Shown here piece by piece: positions 48,761 through 59,802 of a DNA stretch of 64,000 nucleotides. The position numbers were made by a program, and so were the translations under genes. The notes under the pieces are model-generated. The model saw only the letters and a list, made by a program, of their open reading frames with translations, was not told the DNA's origin and did no database searches. The DNA comes from Cryptomeria japonica (taxonomy: Eukaryota > Streptophyta > Pinopsida > Cupressales > Cupressaceae), in assembly GCF_030272615.1 (NCBI RefSeq), contig NC_081406.1, positions 239,120,422-239,184,421 on the forward strand, written 5' to 3'. Numbering within the stretch: the first letter of the stretch is position 1; each line of letters begins with the position of its first letter.

Positions 48761-50300
48761 CCATCTATCAATGCAACATTGGCATTCCCTCTTTCACGCA
48801 TCTTTGCTTTCGCTTGTACATATTTCAGTCACTTTTTGTGACATCCTGGTTCGTTGGAACCCTCATGGCTTGAAACCGATCATTGTCATAGTCTTAGGTT
48901 AATCGCCAAGAGAACATTACATGTCCTAAGCAGTGTCAACCATGTCAATGTTACATTAGTGAAACCTGGTCGTCCACTCTGAGTTAGTCACCTGCCTCTT
49001 GACTATTGAAGAGTTTTATCACTGAGTTAACAAGAAAAACAACATTACGGAAAACAATCACTAAATACTTTGATCTATGCATGAAATCTTCTTTGTGTGA
49101 TGTCTTTTATATTGGTTTTCGATGATTATCCCTTTGAGTAACTTGAGGAAGTCTATTGTGAATAAGAGGAGTAAGGATTGGGGGCATAATATTTTCTTGT
49201 TTGCTACTTGTAGGAATGATCCCAATGATCTGGAAACATCTAAATTAGCTAGGTGTCTGTGATAAGAGCCTTCACATCAAGGTGGAATCGCCTCATATAC
49301 CTTGACTCCACTTATTTGAATGCTACAGGGAGCTTCCCATCATTCCTTTGTTTGTTTTGAGGGAATTTCTTTATCATGCAATCCGAGTCCCTGCGAAATC
49401 TGTCCAAGGATATGAAGGAAAAAAAAAGGGTCATTGCAAACAAGATCATTAATATTGCATATGCAAAGAAAGGAACTCTACTCTGCCTGCTATAATTGTA
49501 AAACACTCAATGATGAAAATTAAGCTTTTCAAAGTCCAGTGACTAGGTTTAGGATTGCATATCATTTTGCATCTCATTTTTGCATTTCATTTTGCATCTC
49601 ATGCATTTCGAGTGATTTCGGTATAGTAACTATGCTTTCTCTATCTTCTGAATGAGAGTTGGAGTGTCATCATTTCTTCGCTAAGTGGTCTGTTGTCATC
49701 ATTTCTCTGATCGAGTACTTGTGTTTTGAGATGTTAGCTGCATACATAAGCATTTCATATAGATTCATACATTCATTATCATTCATTTGCATTCATCTTA
49801 TTGCATAGAAAAATAAAATAAAATTGCATTCATTACTCATTTGCATTATCATTTACTTGCATATGAAAAGAAACAAAAACAGACATCCATGATCATTTGC
49901 ATTCATACATTCATGCTGAAAAGAAATGCATACATATAGAATAAACCATATAAAAGACATCTCATAAGCAAATCAACACAAGTATGATGAAGTCAAATCG
50001 GATCTCGTATATATATCATGTTTAGTCTCAAGGTACAAAATGATGTCAAAAGACATATACAAACTCCCATCAGAGCAAGAATCGCATAGGCTACAAAAAA
50101 AGGGTGTGTCTATAAAAAAACATATATCCGAGCTACAAAAAAGAAATCATCTAGCTCGCTCCCTCTCCCTCATCGTCTGGTGGTGGAGGAGGAGCCTGAT
50201 GTCGGGGATCCTAACGAGGTGCCTGTGCTTCCTCGGACCATGCCATGTACTGTGAGTAGGGTATCACCTGCTAAGCAATAGGAACTGCAACACTATACGC
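48761..50300. other. Element E 3' noncoding region, part 1
   Basis: No gene recognised on either strand. Near 49560-49960 there are many loose copies of CATTCAT, CATTTGCAT and TTTGCATTCAT, a degenerate CAT-rich repeat. Confidence 0.6.
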
Positions 50301-51082
50301 TGCAACATAGTAAGATGCCCTACTAGACTGGTGAAGGACCTCCTGTCTTAGGGGCTCTATCTCTACTCTCATCTCTACTCTCAGCACTGCAATTTGATGA
50401 TCACGCTCTGTCCTCACCTTGGCGATCTGGTGATCATGCTTAGTCCTCATCTCGGCTAGTTGTTGGTCTCACTCCGCCGGCTGAGTTTGAGCCACTAACA
50501 ACTATGATTGCATCTTTGCAAGACATGCCCTCATCGACCATCCAGAGTCTGTCCCCTGCTCTCTCACAGGCCCCCCACCTCCACCTTTCTCCTCCCTCCA
50601 CTGTCGAACCTACCTAGGTGCTGCTCGCTTCTCCTATGTCCCACCCAATCTCACACCCACTCCTCCTAAGGATCCACCCTCACCCCTCTGTTGTTCTCCC
50701 TCAACTGGCACCCTACTACTGCTAGCACCTAGATCACCACTACCCCATCGCGGAGCCTCAGCTCTTTGTGCCTAACCCTGCCTCTGGCCCTATCTTTGGC
50801 CCTGTCTCTATGCTGGTGCGGGGCATCATCCTCAACATCCTCAATATGAGGAGCCTGCTCACCTAGATCTATAAAACGTGGGAATGGATGCTACTGAAAA
50901 TGATCTCTATATTGGGGCAATACTCCCTCATTCGCCACATCGTCCAAATAATCCCACCTCAGGCAATGTAACCCTGTCAACTTCTGCATCGCCAAAGCGT
51001 ATGATAACCATAGAGACCATCCCTATCTCTCCTCATCTGCATATCAAGCATAAGTTGTATACTCCTGTGAGATCGCCTGAGG
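50300..51082 (-). pseudogene. Tail of antisense PMD frame, decayed
   Basis: On the minus strand this continues after RQYG at 51083, with several stops. GC content rises relative to the flanks and the stretch is rich in Arg/Gly/Ser codons in minus sense, as for a low-complexity C terminus. I can support only that it is the likely downstream part of the antisense frame. Confidence 0.35.
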
Positions 51083-52012
51083 CTAGCCATACTGCCTCAT
51101 CACCTGAGAAATGATGAATCGCTCCACAATGGTCTGTGATCTCCCAATCAGTGGGCTTGTAACAAACAGGTCCCTACGAACTAGCCGCCAATCATCACAT
51201 GGCTCCAAAACTCTATATGGTCTCCATACGATGGCTATCAGGTCATCGAGCTGCCATCTCCAGAAATCTATCTTTCCCAAATGGGGCTGTGTAATATATC
51301 TGACATACCTATAAATGATTGGTTGCCCAAGCTCTCTGCTGTCTGCTACTATCGGCTGACAAATGGGAAGGTGCTCCCAGGCCCACACCTATAAAATATA
51401 CACAACAGTGGCCATGCTACATCCCTCTCTGTATATGATCTCATGCATCTCTCGATACATGTGGGCCAATAAATAAGAGCTCCAACCAAGCCTCTGAGGG
51501 GTCTCTATCAACCTCTCCAACATCTGGCCCCATCCACACTAGAAGCCCTTCTGCCCTCTGTCTGGCATAAGAAAACAACCTATGAATCTTGCTAACATGC
51601 ATGCCAAATTATACTCCTCACTGTACCTTCTCATAAGGATGTCCCAACTCATGGACCGAGTCAAAATATCAGGATCACCGAAGACATGCCTGACTGCCTG
51701 CAATCCTAGAAGGTGCCCTAAATCATAATCTACCTTATCCCCAGCAAAAAGGATACAGAGGATCCTGTATACATCCTCAGGAGTGATGGTCAACTCCCCC
51801 ACTAGTAGATGAAATGTGTTATGCTCTGAATGAAACTGTTCTACCAACGCCATGAGCATCCCGTGGTTCACACAGATATCGGGTAATCTCAACAGATGAG
51901 TCAAGCCACACATATCAACATGAGTCTGCTCAACCTCAGATAAGTCTCGCACTAATGACATGGTAGGAGGATACATGCATCTAAATAACATAGGAGGTAA
52001 TCGAACCTTCAA
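51083..52012 (-). pseudogene. Antisense plant mobile domain (PMD) protein
   Basis: A minus-strand frame of ~310 codons in one phase, with TAG stops at 51539 and 51386. Seen in order: HLLRLPDICVNHGMLMALVE, HNTFHLLVGELTITPEDVYR, LIETPQRLGWSS, YREMHEIIYREG, then after a stop VWAWEHLPI, and further on IVWRPYR, VERFIISQVMRQYG. These match the plant mobile domain: E/H-TFHL-x-x-GE-TITLEDV, a WAWERLPI motif and the VxRQFG end. PMD proteins occur as host genes and in plant transposons; here it lies antisense between integrase and 3' LTR of a Tat element. The role is not known. Some Tat elements carry antisense ORFs in this place. Confidence 0.85.
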
Positions 52013-53682
52013 AAACCCAATAACGAAGCATCAGAAAACATTCCAAATGAGCCTACAAGAGAAGTAAAACATCACGATTTCATGTTTACACCCTAAAAAA
52101 TGCTCACTATCTCTCAAACGACAAAACACAGAAAAGCAGCATCTCATACGAGCCAGGAATAGCTCTTGTATGACAAAATAAGCTCAAACGAAAATTTACC
52201 AGACCTCGCACGACAAAATGGTCTTTTTACAGACCTCTCGTACGAGACATGGGTGGCTCTCATATGAAAAAACTAATGGCCTTAAATGACGAAAGAAAAT
52301 TTACTAGTTTCTCATATGAGACAGGATCCTGTCTCGTACGATAAACTGGGACACCCGACCCAAAACATGTGGAAAACTTGAAAAATGCATAAAAAAATTC
52401 AAAATTGTAAACACAAATAGGCTTAAGATCGATCACTTACTGCTGGCTCATAGTTTTGGGGTCGATTATGTCTTCTTTGGTGCTTGAATCAATGCTGACA
52501 AGTAGGGACCACCATTTTCTTCACAGAAGGTTATTTGAATTTTCAAACTTGGAGGGTTAAAATGAATTGAAAATGACACTTTTGTCCCATATATAGCCAA
52601 AAACCTAATTTTTCAACTTGCTCCGATGGACACAAAAATTGTACCCTTAGCTAATTTGACTGTCTGGAGTCCATTTTCGGGATCGAAATCAAAAATTGAG
52701 ATCATTTGCTAGTCAATTTCAAAATTTGGACCACTTAGCGCTCTTTTCATCAAAAGCTCATTCTTTCTTCAAATTGCGCTCAATTATCAATGCTGAATCT
52801 CAATTGAATTTCTACAAATCAACTCTGCGCTCAATTTCTTATCAATCAACGCAAAAATTCCAAAAATTCCTCTGAATCAATTTGTGCCCAAACAACTTAT
52901 CATCGCTCAAAATTACCTATAATCATTTACCCTCGCTATTTTTTTTTGATTTCGCTCCCGAGGGGGCATACTTGTGACCTTATGACCTCAAATCTTCAAA
53001 GGTCGAGAAATTTTTCAAATCTTCATCGAAAGTCGAGAAAAACATCTTTTTCAACTAAAGAAAATCAATCAAATAAGACCTCATCGCTAGGGGCATCTCA
53101 ACTTCATCGCTTTATATCAAGTTGAGATTTCTGAATCAAATCAATCTCCAGGGGCATATTAGTTTCATCGCTTCATATCAAACTGATATTTGTCTTTTAT
53201 CTGAATCTATCTCTTAACGTTAATCAGTTTCATTGTTTTTCATCAAGCTGATTATTTGTTTAAACTCAATCAAGGGTTTAAAGAGTTTCTTTGACCACAC
53301 TCAATCTAAGCAGGTATTTAGTATTCGTTTCTTGATCAAGCTGAATAGTTTATCTTTATCGTATCTTGATCAATCAAGTTCAAGATTGATTTTATCATCA
53401 CTCACTGTATGTAAGATCAATCAAGTTTTAGATCAGTAAGATCCGCTTCTTGATCAATCAAGTTCAAGTTCGATATCTTTTGTTTTCTACCATTCCTAGT
53501 TCAATCAAGTTCGGGATTGGTATCACTTTAATTAGACTTCATTCGGCTTTGTCACTTCGAATTAAGCTAAACAAATCGCTTTTTTAGTTTGTGATCAATC
53601 AAGTTCAGAACTAGCATCTCCTAGACATCAACTATTCTTTGAACCAATGTTCTGCTTGTACATTAATTCAAAGAGGGGCAAA
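52013..53682 (+). other. Element E 3' noncoding region, part 2, with polypurine tract
   Basis: A third CGTACG-type cluster is at 52145-52345, just upstream (in minus sense) of the PMD start. From 52960 to 53640 there are repeated CAATCAAGTTCAAGATTG/GATCAATCAAG strings. The polypurine tract AAAGAGGGGCAAA is at 53670-53682, directly before the 3' LTR. Confidence 0.75.
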
Positions 53683-54700
53683 TGTAATACCCTAAAAATG
53701 GTCATCTAAACCATGAGCCCCTAATCTTGACAACGTCACCAAGGTCCTAACCAAAGGCAATTAAATCAATCTTGAGCACACAATTAATTCTTTAATCATC
53801 AAATCTCACATGGCAAAATCAATCACTCAATATTAATTAAATATTTATTTAATTAATTGATCATCCCAAGTAAATCATTTTAAACAATTATCTTATTTAT
53901 TTTAATTGAATATCCTAGCATATTTAATTAAATAAATCAAATTGCCATAAATCTTTAAAAAAGGAAACAAATCAAGAAAGAGGAATTAGAAATTATGAGC
54001 ACAAATCTTCACAAATGGAAATAAATCAAAAAAGGAATTAATTGACCGAAAAAGAATTAATTGAGAAAAGAAATCAATTGGAGATAATCTTGAAAAATAA
54101 ATTAAAAATTGATTAATAATCTCAAAGAAAGCAATTAAAACAATTAAACCTCAAAATTGAATGAAATAGAGAATAAATCAATTTTTTTTATTTTTAATCT
54201 TAATTTTAGTTTAATTTCCTTTAAAACTGATAAAAGAATCCAATCACATCAATTCGCCTTGATTGTGCTTCCTCTTGGAAAATCTTGGCCGCTCATCATC
54301 ATTTGATCTTAGCCATTGGTTTCTTTCTGAATTTTCTATAAATTCAGGCTCATCTCTCATTCAAAAGAGGCTGGAGAATACATCATTATTATACTGTTTT
54401 TGCTCTAGGATCATTGATATATTACATATTAATTATTTTACATTGCTTAAATCTTGTTAGATCAATATTGCATCCATCTAGAATTCATCATGCTCATATA
54501 GATTAAATCCTTCATCTTGACGTTGTCTAGTCACTGGTATTTCTTATAATCTGAGAGCAATTATATACTCTCATCTTTTAGAAGGCAATGGGTCAATTTG
54601 TTATGGTTTTATTATTCATGATTATATTTGTCTAACCATGCATGTAATGACTTAATTGAAGTGTTGTGCTTACAGATACATACCACTTTTCACACACATA
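53683..54700 (+). repeat. Element E 3' LTR
   Basis: Starts TGTAATACCCTAAAAATGG. The end is CACACACATA, with the last CA changed to TA. Frame rejoining of ORF2 in element B fixes the right edge at 54700. The copy lacks about 25 bp found in the 5' LTR. Confidence 0.93.
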
Positions 54701-55324
54701 GCAACAATTTGACTATTGATCAAATAAACGAGGACACATTTAAGGAGAGAATGATTAAGGAAAAAGAGAAAATCTTTGAGGAAATTGTAAAGAAGAACAA
54801 GGAGAAAATTGACACCTTATTACCGGAACTTGGAGAGACAATTTTTTATTTCAAGAAACTGTATAGAGACACTTGTAAAACAAATATTCTAATAGAAGAT
54901 CTAAACAAATAAATCAGCAAAGCACAAGATGAGATTAACAATATTGCTCACAATCTGATAGGCACATCAAATTCATTTTTGGAGATAAAAAAGAAAATTG
55001 CAGATCTTGAAGAGAAAATTGAAAAGTTCAAAAAAGATAAAGAGAGAATAAAGGATAAGGCAAAGAGCATAAAATGTAAACTAGGTCCTAAACTAGATTA
55101 CCTCATTTCTTTGAGAAAAGAAATTTCTGAGGCTCTGGTTCCCAGACTCAAGACACCGGAAGAGAAAATGCACATACTCACCGGTACAGTTCAGAGAGCA
55201 CAAGAGGCATTACAGGATAGCAAAATATTCACAGGCAGTTTAAATTTGGTTTTGACAAATATTTTTCAGATTGTAACCCATCGGGTACAAGAATCTAGGC
55301 AAGACTCCATTGACAGTGAATGAC
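54701..55324 (+). pseudogene. Element B ORF2, C-terminal part
   Basis: Resumes ORF2 after element E. Joined to 37424 it reads FITDN then NLTIDQINEDTF in frame. It is Lys/Glu-rich with two long heptad-like coiled coils (KEKIFEEIVKKNKEKID and EIKKKIADLEEKIEKFKK), a TAA at 54910, and ends TGA at 55322-55324. Nothing enzymatic is seen. It may be a structural or scaffold protein. The frame as given from 54628 begins inside the LTR of E, which is not its true start. Confidence 0.75.
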
Positions 55325-55504
55325 AACCTTTTTCATTGATGTCAAAGGGGGAGTAGTGAGATGAGAAAAATGATCAAAACATGACATCATCAGCTTAGGG
55401 GGAGCATCATACATTTTTGGGCACACATTTTGGTAAGACAATTTTGGCAAACCACTTTTTGGATTTTTCTCATGAGTGTTGCCATCAATGCCAAAGGGGG
55501 AGAT
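55325..55504 (+). other. Element B 3' untranslated region with polypurine tract
   Basis: Three G-rich purine strings, AAAGGGGGAGTAG (55345), TAGGGGGAGC (55397) and AAAGGGGGAGA (55493-55503), the last adjoining the LTR. The string GTTGCCATCAATGCCAAAG matches that before the 3' LTR of element C. Confidence 0.82.
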
Positions 55505-56302
55505 TGTTGGCAAATGTACACTCCAATGAGAAATTGTAGGTGATTGAAGGTATTGTCATTAATGGCAACCTTACAATCATGTGATACCGGCAGACACCGA
55601 CATAGGCAGACTCTACACCGGCATACATAACATCGACACTGAAAGGAAGAATATCGACACCTTGGCCGACGACAATTTTGTATATATATATATATATTGT
55701 AATTAATTATAAAATCTTTTTGTAAGCCAACATGGCGGATTGTAATATGACTCATATATGTATGAGATTATTGTAGATCATTTATAATATGATATGATGC
55801 AAAATATGAATAGAAGGTAGCAGACCTAATATGTGAATTATTGGTTAAGGGTTTATGTATGTAGCAGAGCTTAAACCTGTACTGAATCTAGCATAGCAGA
55901 TGCTAATCTGAAGAAGTACAAGATATTGGATTTGAATAATCCATTTTTGTAAGTCAGTGTGACTTCATTTGTAACTAAGCAATGAGCTCTAGGCACTTGG
56001 CCTTCCTGCATGTGCAGACCCTTATTGTAAGCAGTAATATTTTCTTATTGGCCAGTAAGCGAATATTGTGGGTCACAAATCCCACTGAGGTTTTTCCCAC
56101 ACTGGGTTTCCTCATTAAAATATTGTGTTATGGTGTTCTTTTCATGTTGTGGTTGTTATTCTTATTTGTTGCATTATTTCTGGTTTACTGGTACACAATT
56201 TTAATATTCTTTTCATGTTATAAGTTAAGAAAATTATTATACTGGTTAGATATTGATTCACCCCCCCCCCCCCCCCTCTTAGTATCTTTCGGAATCCTAA
56301 CA
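55505..56302 (+). repeat. Element B 3' LTR
   Basis: 798 bp, starts TGTTGGCAAATG, ends GGAATCCTAACA. Contains a (TA)n run at 55681-55697, CCTGCATGTGCAGA (56005), the block CACTGAGGTTTTTCCC (56083-56098) and 16 C in a row (56261-56276). Frames at 55982-56436 and 55295-55755 are shadows. Confidence 0.93.
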
Positions 56303-56640
56303 GTGCATTCAATATGAGATTTTGTAGATGCCAATGGTGTGCCAATAAGAGATGGTGTTCCTTCAACATGAGATGTAAGAGATGTGGTGCCTTCAACTTG
56401 AATTGTTGTAGACATGCTCTCAACCTTGGGATTCAATTATCTCATTGCACGAAGGTTTTGCATCTGTTGCCTTTGTGTGGCCAATTTTGTCTCTCTTAGA
56501 TTGGATGGATATTTCATTTTCCTCACCAATTGGCACCTCTTCTTCTATGGTATTCAATTTCCTTTCTTCATGAAGTTGCTTCATTCCTTCTCTTTTTTTT
56601 GCATTCTTAGCTTCACTCTCTTCTGGTGTTACATTTTTTG
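56303..56640 (-). pseudogene. Charged-protein remnant cut by element B
   Basis: A minus-strand reading of about 110 codons with one frameshift near 56417. It gives VTPEESEAKNAKKREGMK, LHEERKLNTIEEEVPIGEE, and then TTSLTSHVEGTPSLIGTPLA, before running into the LTR at 56302. It is highly charged, then Thr/Ser-rich. I do not recognise the family. It looks like a coding remnant into which element B inserted; the other half is not in the window. Confidence 0.4.
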
Positions 56641-56892
56641 GTCATTTCCTCACCATGATGATGATTTCTACATGTACATGCACATAAAAGAGAATAAATT
56701 TAATTCATAAAGAGATTTCAAGAGGTTTAAGGGGTAGTCCTAATGCATATATGACTGTGCTAATTATGTTAGGACAACCCTAATGCATCTACGACTGTCC
56801 TAATTATGCATATGTTAAAATGGATATATGAAATTGAAATTATTTCATGTATTCCTTTTTAAAATTATTTCATAAGATCTTAAAAAGGATTT
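56641..56892. other. Unassigned sequence before the minisatellite
   Basis: No gene. A 29-base unit containing CCTAATGCAT and GACTGTCCTAATTATG occurs about twice at 56740-56810. Confidence 0.5.
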
Positions 56893-57636
56893 ATGACCCA
56901 TATGACCCCTTAGGACACAATATGACCCCTAACGACACCTAAGGGGTCATATGGTGTCCTTTGACCCATTAAGACACCATATGGTGTCGTTATGGGTTGT
57001 ATGGTGTCCTAAGGGGTCTATGGTGTCCTATGACCATTTAGGACACCATATGGTGTTGTTATGGGTCCTATCGTAACCTAAGAGGTCATATAGTGTCCTA
57101 TGACCCCTTAGGAGAACATATGACCCCTTAGGTGTCGTTAGGGGTCACATGGTGTCCTATGACCCTTTAGGACACCATATGACCCCTTAGGACACCATAT
57201 GACCCCTTAGGACATAATATAGTATCATTAGGGATCATATTGTGTCTTAACATGTCATATGGTGTGTTATGACCCCTTAAGACACAATATGACCCCTTGG
57301 GACACCTTATGTTGTCATTATGGATCGTATAGTGTCCTAAGGGGTCATATGGTGTCCTAAGGGATCATAAGACACCTAATGATTGCATAGGACACCATAC
57401 GACCCATAATGACACCATATGGTGTCCTAAGGTGTCATATAGTGTCCTAAGTTGTCATACGATAACATATGACCCCTTAGGACACAATGTGAACCCTAAA
57501 AACATGTGAGGGGTTATATAGTGTCCTAACGGGTCATAGGACACTATATGACCTATTAGGACACCATATGACCCCTTAAGACACCATATGACCCATAATG
57601 ACACTATATGGTGTTCTAAGGGGTCACATGGTGTCC
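56893..57636. repeat. 20-bp quasi-palindromic minisatellite, left block
   Basis: Array of degenerate units of 20 bp, consensus ATGACCCCTTAGGACACCAT, in both orientations (reverse form ATGGTGTCCTAAGGGGTCAT). Clear direct runs occur at 57165-57215. Switches of orientation fall at CATATG or CCTAAGG, which are self-complementary. The block ends at 57636 where a solo LTR begins. Confidence 0.93.
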
Positions 57637-58693
57637 TGGTTAGGTCCCAGAGACAATTGAGAGGGGGGGGGGGGTGAATCAATTGTCTCACAAATCTAAA
57701 TAAAAAACAACTTAACCAACTTATTGCTTAATACCAATGAACTAGTCTTTTATAATGGTGGACAGTTTTATCAGATAATTGCAATATCGGTAAACATTAA
57801 TGCATGAAATAAAAGGACAAATTCATCTACAACACATAACACCAAAATTTGTACGTGGAAACCCTGTAAGGGGAAAAACCACGGTGAGAAACGTTACCCG
57901 CAATCAGATGATACTACTGCAGATAGTAAGTATATACAAATGGGGTTTGCACACGCAGAAAGGCCAAGCGCCTAGAGCTCACTGCTCAAACACAAAATAG
58001 GAGTCACACTGACTACAATTGGATGGTTAAATCCAATAAGGATGTACTGCTCAAAATAACATCTTCATATGCTGGATTCAGTACTGGTGTAGTTCTGATA
58101 TGCTTTCACAAAACCTTCCTTCAACCTTCAAATGATGTCTGCATGTATATCTCTACTTATTCTCGCATATACCTTCACACAATTGTCTTTCTCATTCCAC
58201 ACATGATCTTACAAATAAGATCTTACATTTATATCATAACCTAAGACCAATTTTAGTAGGTCGGCTTCTACAAGATATTACAATAAAATCATTTTACAAA
58301 CAAAACAATATCCGATGCAATAACCAATTCAACATGTCGGCTTGATGCATTTATAACAATAATAAATCATCTCCATAGCGTTTCGTGCTGATCTAGAAAA
58401 GATAAACCTGTCGGTGTATAACCTGGACCTATTTTCCGGTAACAACAAATATGCAAATACGAATATGCCAATAAAAAAATATCCAAGACAAGGTGTCCAA
58501 ATGATGTCTTCGACATAACCAAGTGTTTTCCATGTCATTCCAAGTGTTGGTGATCATTATGTCCTATCGGTGTACCATATACCGATGACTATGCATCAGT
58601 CATTTGCTTGCTGGTGAATGTTGCTGATTCTCCAAAGTGCTAGAGTTTAGTAGGTGTTGACATCAATGACAAAACCATACCAAAATACCAACA
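57637..58693 (-). mobile_element. Solo Copia-type LTR in the minisatellite
   Basis: A 1,057-bp insert. On the minus strand it starts TGTTGGTATTTTGG (58693) and ends GGGACCTAACCA (57637). It has the shared Copia LTR blocks, GTGGTTTTTCCCC (near 57883) and CTTTCTGCGTGTGCA (near 57955), and a G tract of 12 (C tract in LTR sense). The array continues on both sides. The flanking 5 bp (TGTCC and GTTGT) do not match well, so the target duplication is decayed or the ends are off by a base or two. Confidence 0.85.
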
Positions 58694-59802
58694 GTTGTAA
58701 GGGGTCATCTGGTGTCCTATAACCCCTTAGGACACCATATGACCCCTTAAGACACAATATGATCTCTTAGGATAGAATATGGGGTTGTTAAGGGTCATAG
58801 TGTCATGAGGGGTCATATTGTGTCCTACGACCCCTTAGGACACCATTTGACCCCTTAGGACACAATATGGGGTTGTTAGGGGTCATAGTGTCGTAAGGGG
58901 TCATATTGTGTCCTATGATCCCTTAGGACACCATATGAATCCTTAGGATACAATATGTTGTCGTTTTGCATCGTATGGTGTCCTAACGGGTCATATGGTG
59001 TCCTATGACCCCTTAGGACACCATATGACCCCTTAGGACACAATATGGTGTCGTTATGGGTTGTATTGTGTCCTAACAGGTCATATGTTGTCCAATGACC
59101 CCTTAAGATACCATATGAACCCTTAGGACATAATATGGTGTTGTTATGGGCTGTATGGTGTCCTAAGGGATCATATGGTGTTCTATGGCCCCTTAGGACA
59201 CCATATGACCCCTTAGGTGTCGTTAGGGATCATATTGTGTCTTAATGGGTCATATGGTTTGTTATGACCCCTTAAGACACCATATGACCCCTTAGGACAC
59301 CTTATGTTGTCATTATGGGTCATATTGTGTCCTAAGGGGTCATATGGTATCCTAAGGGATCATCGGACACCATAGGACCATACTGATACCATATTGTGTA
59401 CTAGGGGATCATGTGGTGTCCTAAGGGGTCATAAAAAACCATACGAAACATATTGACACCATATGGTGTACTAAGGGGTCATATGGTGTCCTAAGGGGTC
59501 ATATGACACCATATGACCCCTTAGGACACAATATGACCCCTAACGATACCCAAGGGGTCATATGGTATCCTATGACCCATTAAGACACCATATGGTGTTG
59601 TTATGGGTTGTATGGTGTCTTAAGGGGTCATATGGTGTCCTATGACCACTTAGGACACCATATGGTGTCGTTATGGGTCCTATGGTAGCCTAAGAGGTCA
59701 TATGGTATCCTATGACCCCTTAGGACACCATATGACCCCTTATGTGTCGTTAGCGGTCATATTGTGTCCTAAGGGGTCATATGGTGTCCTATGACCCCTT
59801 AG
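58694..59802. repeat. 20-bp quasi-palindromic minisatellite, right block
   Basis: Continuation of the 56893-57636 array. It shows a higher-order period of about 90 bp: the phrase TGTCGTTATGGG and its variants recur at about 58960, 59050 and 59141. The block ends in CCCCTTAG at 59802. Confidence 0.93.

Larger units (their letters stand above)
37425..54700 (+). mobile_element. Element E: Tat-lineage Ty3/gypsy retrotransposon
   Basis: A 17,276-bp plus-strand element with LTRs at 37425-38466 and 53683-54700, and 5-bp target copies ACAAC (37420-37424) and GCAAC (54701-54705). Removing it with one target copy rejoins element B's ORF2 in frame. Order: PBS, long leader, gag, protease, G-patch, spacer, reverse transcriptase, RNase H, second (archaeal-like) RNase H, integrase, then 5.3 kb with an antisense plant mobile domain. 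Dual RNase H and the TGGCACCCACTGTGGGGC primer site mark the Tat/Ogre lineage. Stops and frameshifts make it defective. Confidence 0.95.
32464..56302 (+). mobile_element. Element B: pol-less LTR element with two ORFs
   Basis: Plus-strand element of about 6.6 kb once the nested element E is removed. Left LTR (32464-33077) is truncated, right LTR (55505-56302) complete. It has a Met-tRNA type primer-binding site at 33078 and the polypurine tract AAAGGGGGAGA at 55493-55503. Internally it has a coiled-coil and zinc-knuckle ORF1 and a ~1,160-codon ORF2, with no protease, reverse transcriptase, RNase H or integrase. The right flank is GTGCA; the left flank is lost. Solo LTR 2925-3742 is the same family. 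Mobility would have depended on a Copia partner. Confidence 0.85.

Noticed and set aside
48533-48764. Phe-rich minus-strand frames that look like membrane proteins
   Set aside because: They are the complement of an A-rich degenerate repeat after pol.
56893-59802. CRISPR-like array
   Set aside because: Units of 20 bp follow each other without unique spacers, and in both orientations; it is a minisatellite.
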